A DNA stretch of 64,000 nt from NCBI GenBank assembly GCA_964019335.1, contig OZ025660.1, positions 124,001 through 188,000 of the forward strand. The letters run 5' to 3'. Each line of letters starts with the position of its first letter. The stretch's first letter is position 1. The notes beneath the pieces were generated by a model that saw nothing but the letters and a program-made list of their open reading frames with translations, did no database searches and was not told the origin of the DNA. The stretch comes from Diplonema japonicum. Lineage: Eukaryota > Euglenozoa > Diplonemea > Diplonemida > Diplonemidae. This document shows positions 61,457 through 64,000 of this stretch, in pieces. The position numbers and the translations under genes are program-made.

Positions 61457-61682
61457 ATATGAGCTCGTCCGGAAAAAAATGTCAACAAATGACCCTCCTA
61501 TGCGGCGTAAAACCCCCGTTAAATTTCTAAGTAAAAAAGTAGTCCGACACCACTTCATGTACACTATGTATGTCATCTTCCTATGGTTGCATGCTGCCCT
61601 TTTTTTGCTCAAATAATCAAAACAAGAAATCTTCGGAGGTGCCCAAAAAAGTGTTGACATTCTCGTCCGGACGAGCTCATAT
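61457..61682. mobile_element. Non-autonomous inverted-repeat element (family MITE-A), short copy
   Basis: Ends ATATGAGCTCGTCCGG and CCGGACGAGCTCATAT are perfect inverted repeats of 16 bp, with further inverted AATGTCAACA/TGTTGACATT inward. The 226-bp interior shares GTTAAATTTCTAAGTA, GGTTGCATGCTGCCC and GCTCAAATAATCAAAAC with the long copy at 31140-31646, and it has no coding capacity. Confidence 0.8.
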
Positions 61683-62651
61683 TTCTTTTTTTTTTTTGAG
61701 CCTTCACTTCTCAGAAGAAGGACGGGACAACGAAGAAGGTCCAAACACTTCTTGGCTTTCCTTTTTTCTTTCACCTTTTTTTTTTTCTCCCCTCTGTACC
61801 CGATGCTACAGCACGTTGTTCCATTCTGACCTATTTCGAAGGAGGTGCCAGGGGGGGAGGGGGGGGAAACGGAAGGAGTGAACCTGAGCAAAAAGCAAAA
61901 CTGGAAAAGGAAAAAAAAGGGGGGAAAAAAGAGAACAAAAAAAGAGAGAAAAACCAAAAAGAAGTAAACAAAACTGAAAAAAAAAAAAAAAGAGAGAACT
62001 GTGATTTTTTTTTTTTTCTTTTTATTTAATTCTGTAAAGTTACATCAGGGAATCCTGCAGAGAAACTAAAATCAGAAATCACTTTACCTCTTTGACGAGC
62101 AAATGCAAAGTGCCGAATAAACGTAAAGCTAAATTTGGCTAAAGTAAACTAAATTTAATTTTTAACTCCGAGCGAATCTTAGGGGTTTTTTATAAGCAAA
62201 AAAAACCTTAGCTGTATTTTTGCAGCTGTTTTCTTGGTGTCCGACTTTCCCTCACATAACTTACAAGAATTAAATAAAAATATCAATACCAAATAAGAAA
62301 ATCAGGTAATCTGATTTGTATTAAGTAAATAGTCATTTTTCTTTTTTTTTTTCTTTTTTGGGTGAACAGACAGGATAGAAAATCAAGAAGAGGTCAAAAA
62401 TCAAAAAAAAAAAAAAAAGAATAACGTGAATATCACACGACTCCCAACCAACGTACAAAAAAAAAAAAAAAAAAAAAAAAACTTCTTACTTTGTGTGTTA
62501 CCTTGTGCCAGCACTCTTCATTGAAACGAGTGAAGTGAGTAACGACCTTAAAAAGAAAATATATGCACAATGTTTGGTTTTAACTCTGGCTCTCGTATAT
62601 TTCTTTTTTTTTTATTTCACTCTTCAGAAATTACTTCACGCACTAGGGGGC

Positions 62652-63200
62652 CCATTATTTCACGCTAAATCTCATTACTTCACGGTGAAATAATGGCCTG
62701 TTTTCCGTGAAGTAATAGGGGGTTTCCGGTAAATAATATGCCTTGGTAGGCCAATTTTTGCCTCGGTTCGGTTCCCAGTGGGGCTACTTTTTCCTTTCAG
62801 TTTGCTAATTTCCCCCCAGGTTCAGCTCAATTGGCCAACTTTAGCTCAGTTCCAAGTTGGACTACTTTTTCCTCCCAATTTGCCCACTTTTGGCTAGGCC
62901 TTGTTCCCAGTTTCTGGGGGTAACTCTTCTGCGGGTAAGGGTAACTTAGTCAGCTTACCCAAGCTCCCCGAAAGAATTCAAAATATCGAAGCAGCAGAAA
63001 AAAAGGAGCCAGCGGCCGCGCCAGGTATGAGAAGGCCTGATTAGAGATGGTCACAATGGCCAGCGACAGAGGCGGCTCTAGTCAACAAAAGGAGGAAAAA
63101 CAACTTGTATTGTAACCTTTGTTACCCCTCTTGTTGTACCCCTTGTCACCCCTTTGTGCCCCTCGTGGTGAAATAATTTCAGAGTGTCGTGAAATAAAAC
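62652..63200. repeat. Cluster of nested palindromes, possible inverted-repeat element
   Basis: CCATTATTTCAC (62652-62663) pairs with GTGAAATAATGG (62685-62696), and ATTACTTCACGG just inside pairs with CCGTGAAGTAAT just outside. Similar GTGAAATAA words reappear at 63169-63196, which could be the other end of an element of about 540 bp. The interior has an imperfect tandem of about 85 bp (GGCTACTTTTTCCT and GGACTACTTTTTCCT, 62783 and 62860) and repeated TTGTNACCCCT words at 63117-63165. No coding capacity is seen. Confidence 0.45.
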
Positions 63201-64000
63201 CACTTACCTGCCGCCAAGTATGCGGGCCCTCGACGGTAAAATGCGGAACCTCGAGGTAACGGTAAAGTCATTACTTGTTGGCAGTAAATAGCTATTTTTT
63301 TAAAACTCAAGCAAAAAGAACCTCACATGACGGGGAGAAGTGTAAGCAACGACCCACCAACAAAAAAGAAGAAGAAGAAGAAGAAAATAAAAGAGAGGGG
63401 GGAAAAAAAACTTTTTCTTTTTGTATCAAAAAAAATGGCTTCGCTCTGTTTCTTATTTAATTCGCTTCTAAATGTCTCTGAGACGTAATTGTTTTACAAC
63501 AAACCTCTGTTTGGGTAAACTTGGGTTTTCCTTTGAATATTCTTATGTTGGGGGTAGCTTGAACCCTCCTTGCAAGAGCAAAGCAAGAGGGGGATTAAAA
63601 AAAGCCAAGATATTAAAGAAAAAAATCACACGACCAAAGAGAAATGAAGTACAGTCCCATTCCCACTTCCCCCCCCCCCCCCCCCCTCTTTTTCGTCAAA
63701 GAACAAAAAAGATGTAAAAACTGGGAAAGAAAAAAAAGGGGGGGGGATTCGATGAAGTTTCAGTGTGCAGCAAGGGAGCACTTTTCAAAAAAGAGAAGGG
63801 GCACGGCATTTACGCAGTTTTCTTTTATTCGCGAAGGGGGGGGGGGGGGGGGGGGGAGAAGAGGCCGAGTTTATCCTTCTTGCAGAAAGGGTTAAAGCAG
63901 AATCGAGCGCCACCTCCCTGACTCTCAAAAACAATAATAAAAACCATCATTTCTTTTTTTTTTCTTTTTTTACAAATATTCCTCTCTGTGTGCGCGCGTG
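63201..64000. other. Gene-free end of window
   Basis: A/T/C/G runs including G20-type at 63838-63856. GATTCGATGAAGTTTCAGTG at 63748-63767 resembles the LINE 3'-end signature. No gene is seen. Confidence 0.5.

Overview
The window is nuclear DNA of a unicellular eukaryote. All of the roughly 18 cellular genes lie on the minus strand. They are islands of balanced base composition in a sea of homopolymer and A/T- or pyrimidine-rich DNA, with A, T, G and C runs of 10 to 41 bases. Introns are very short (32-62 nt, GT-AG, mostly GTATG at the 5' end) and are hidden in the 3' halves of several genes. Many start codons sit 4-45 nt downstream of a CAG or TAG that follows pyrimidine-rich DNA. One-strand gene order plus acceptor-like sites before starts recalls lineages with polycistronic transcription and spliced-leader trans-splicing (Euglenozoa, dinoflagellates). 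I recognise no spliced-leader gene, so the lineage is left open.

Layout, by coordinate. At 1-232 is the start of a mitochondrial porin-like gene cut by the window edge. From 3.1 to 14.5 kb: an N-myristoylation-type kinase with a second pseudokinase domain, a dual-specificity phosphatase, a five-exon ubiquitin-like/TFIIS-like protein, a MAP65/Ase1/PRC1 protein and a large five-exon eIF4E-like protein. After a 4.9 kb gene-free stretch, 19.4-30.5 kb holds a PHO80-type cyclin fused to a PDZ domain, a YfcG-like glutathione transferase, a multi-pass membrane protein, a 90-aa basic protein, a 50-aa one-pass membrane protein, a NAP1/SET histone chaperone, an acyl-CoA-binding-domain protein, a Nup35/53 nucleoporin, the tRNA m1A58 methyltransferase catalytic subunit and a long coiled-coil protein. 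A small basic protein with two histone-fold-like segments follows at 31.7-32.2 kb.

From 32.2 kb on the DNA is gene-poor and repeat-rich. The exceptions are a C/H-rich zinc-motif protein (43.5 kb), a possible 57-aa ORF (45.05 kb) and a nearly complete non-LTR retrotransposon (45.85-52.7 kb). The element's ORF1 carries an OTU cysteine-protease domain, and its ORF2 carries an APE-type endonuclease and reverse transcriptase in the same frame behind a single TGA. Truncated relatives lie at 45.4 and 54.5-55.6 kb. At least four families of terminal-inverted-repeat, non-autonomous DNA elements and two other dispersed repeat families fill the rest.

The genes are mainly housekeeping (signalling, transcription elongation, cytokinesis, translation, chromatin, nuclear pore, tRNA modification, lipid carriage) and do not form one pathway. 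The most notable items are the double-histone-fold protein, the cyclin-PDZ fusion, the OTU-bearing retrotransposon with its in-frame TGA, and an intron made almost entirely of a T run and an A run. No rRNA, convincing tRNA, CRISPR or prokaryotic gene was seen.
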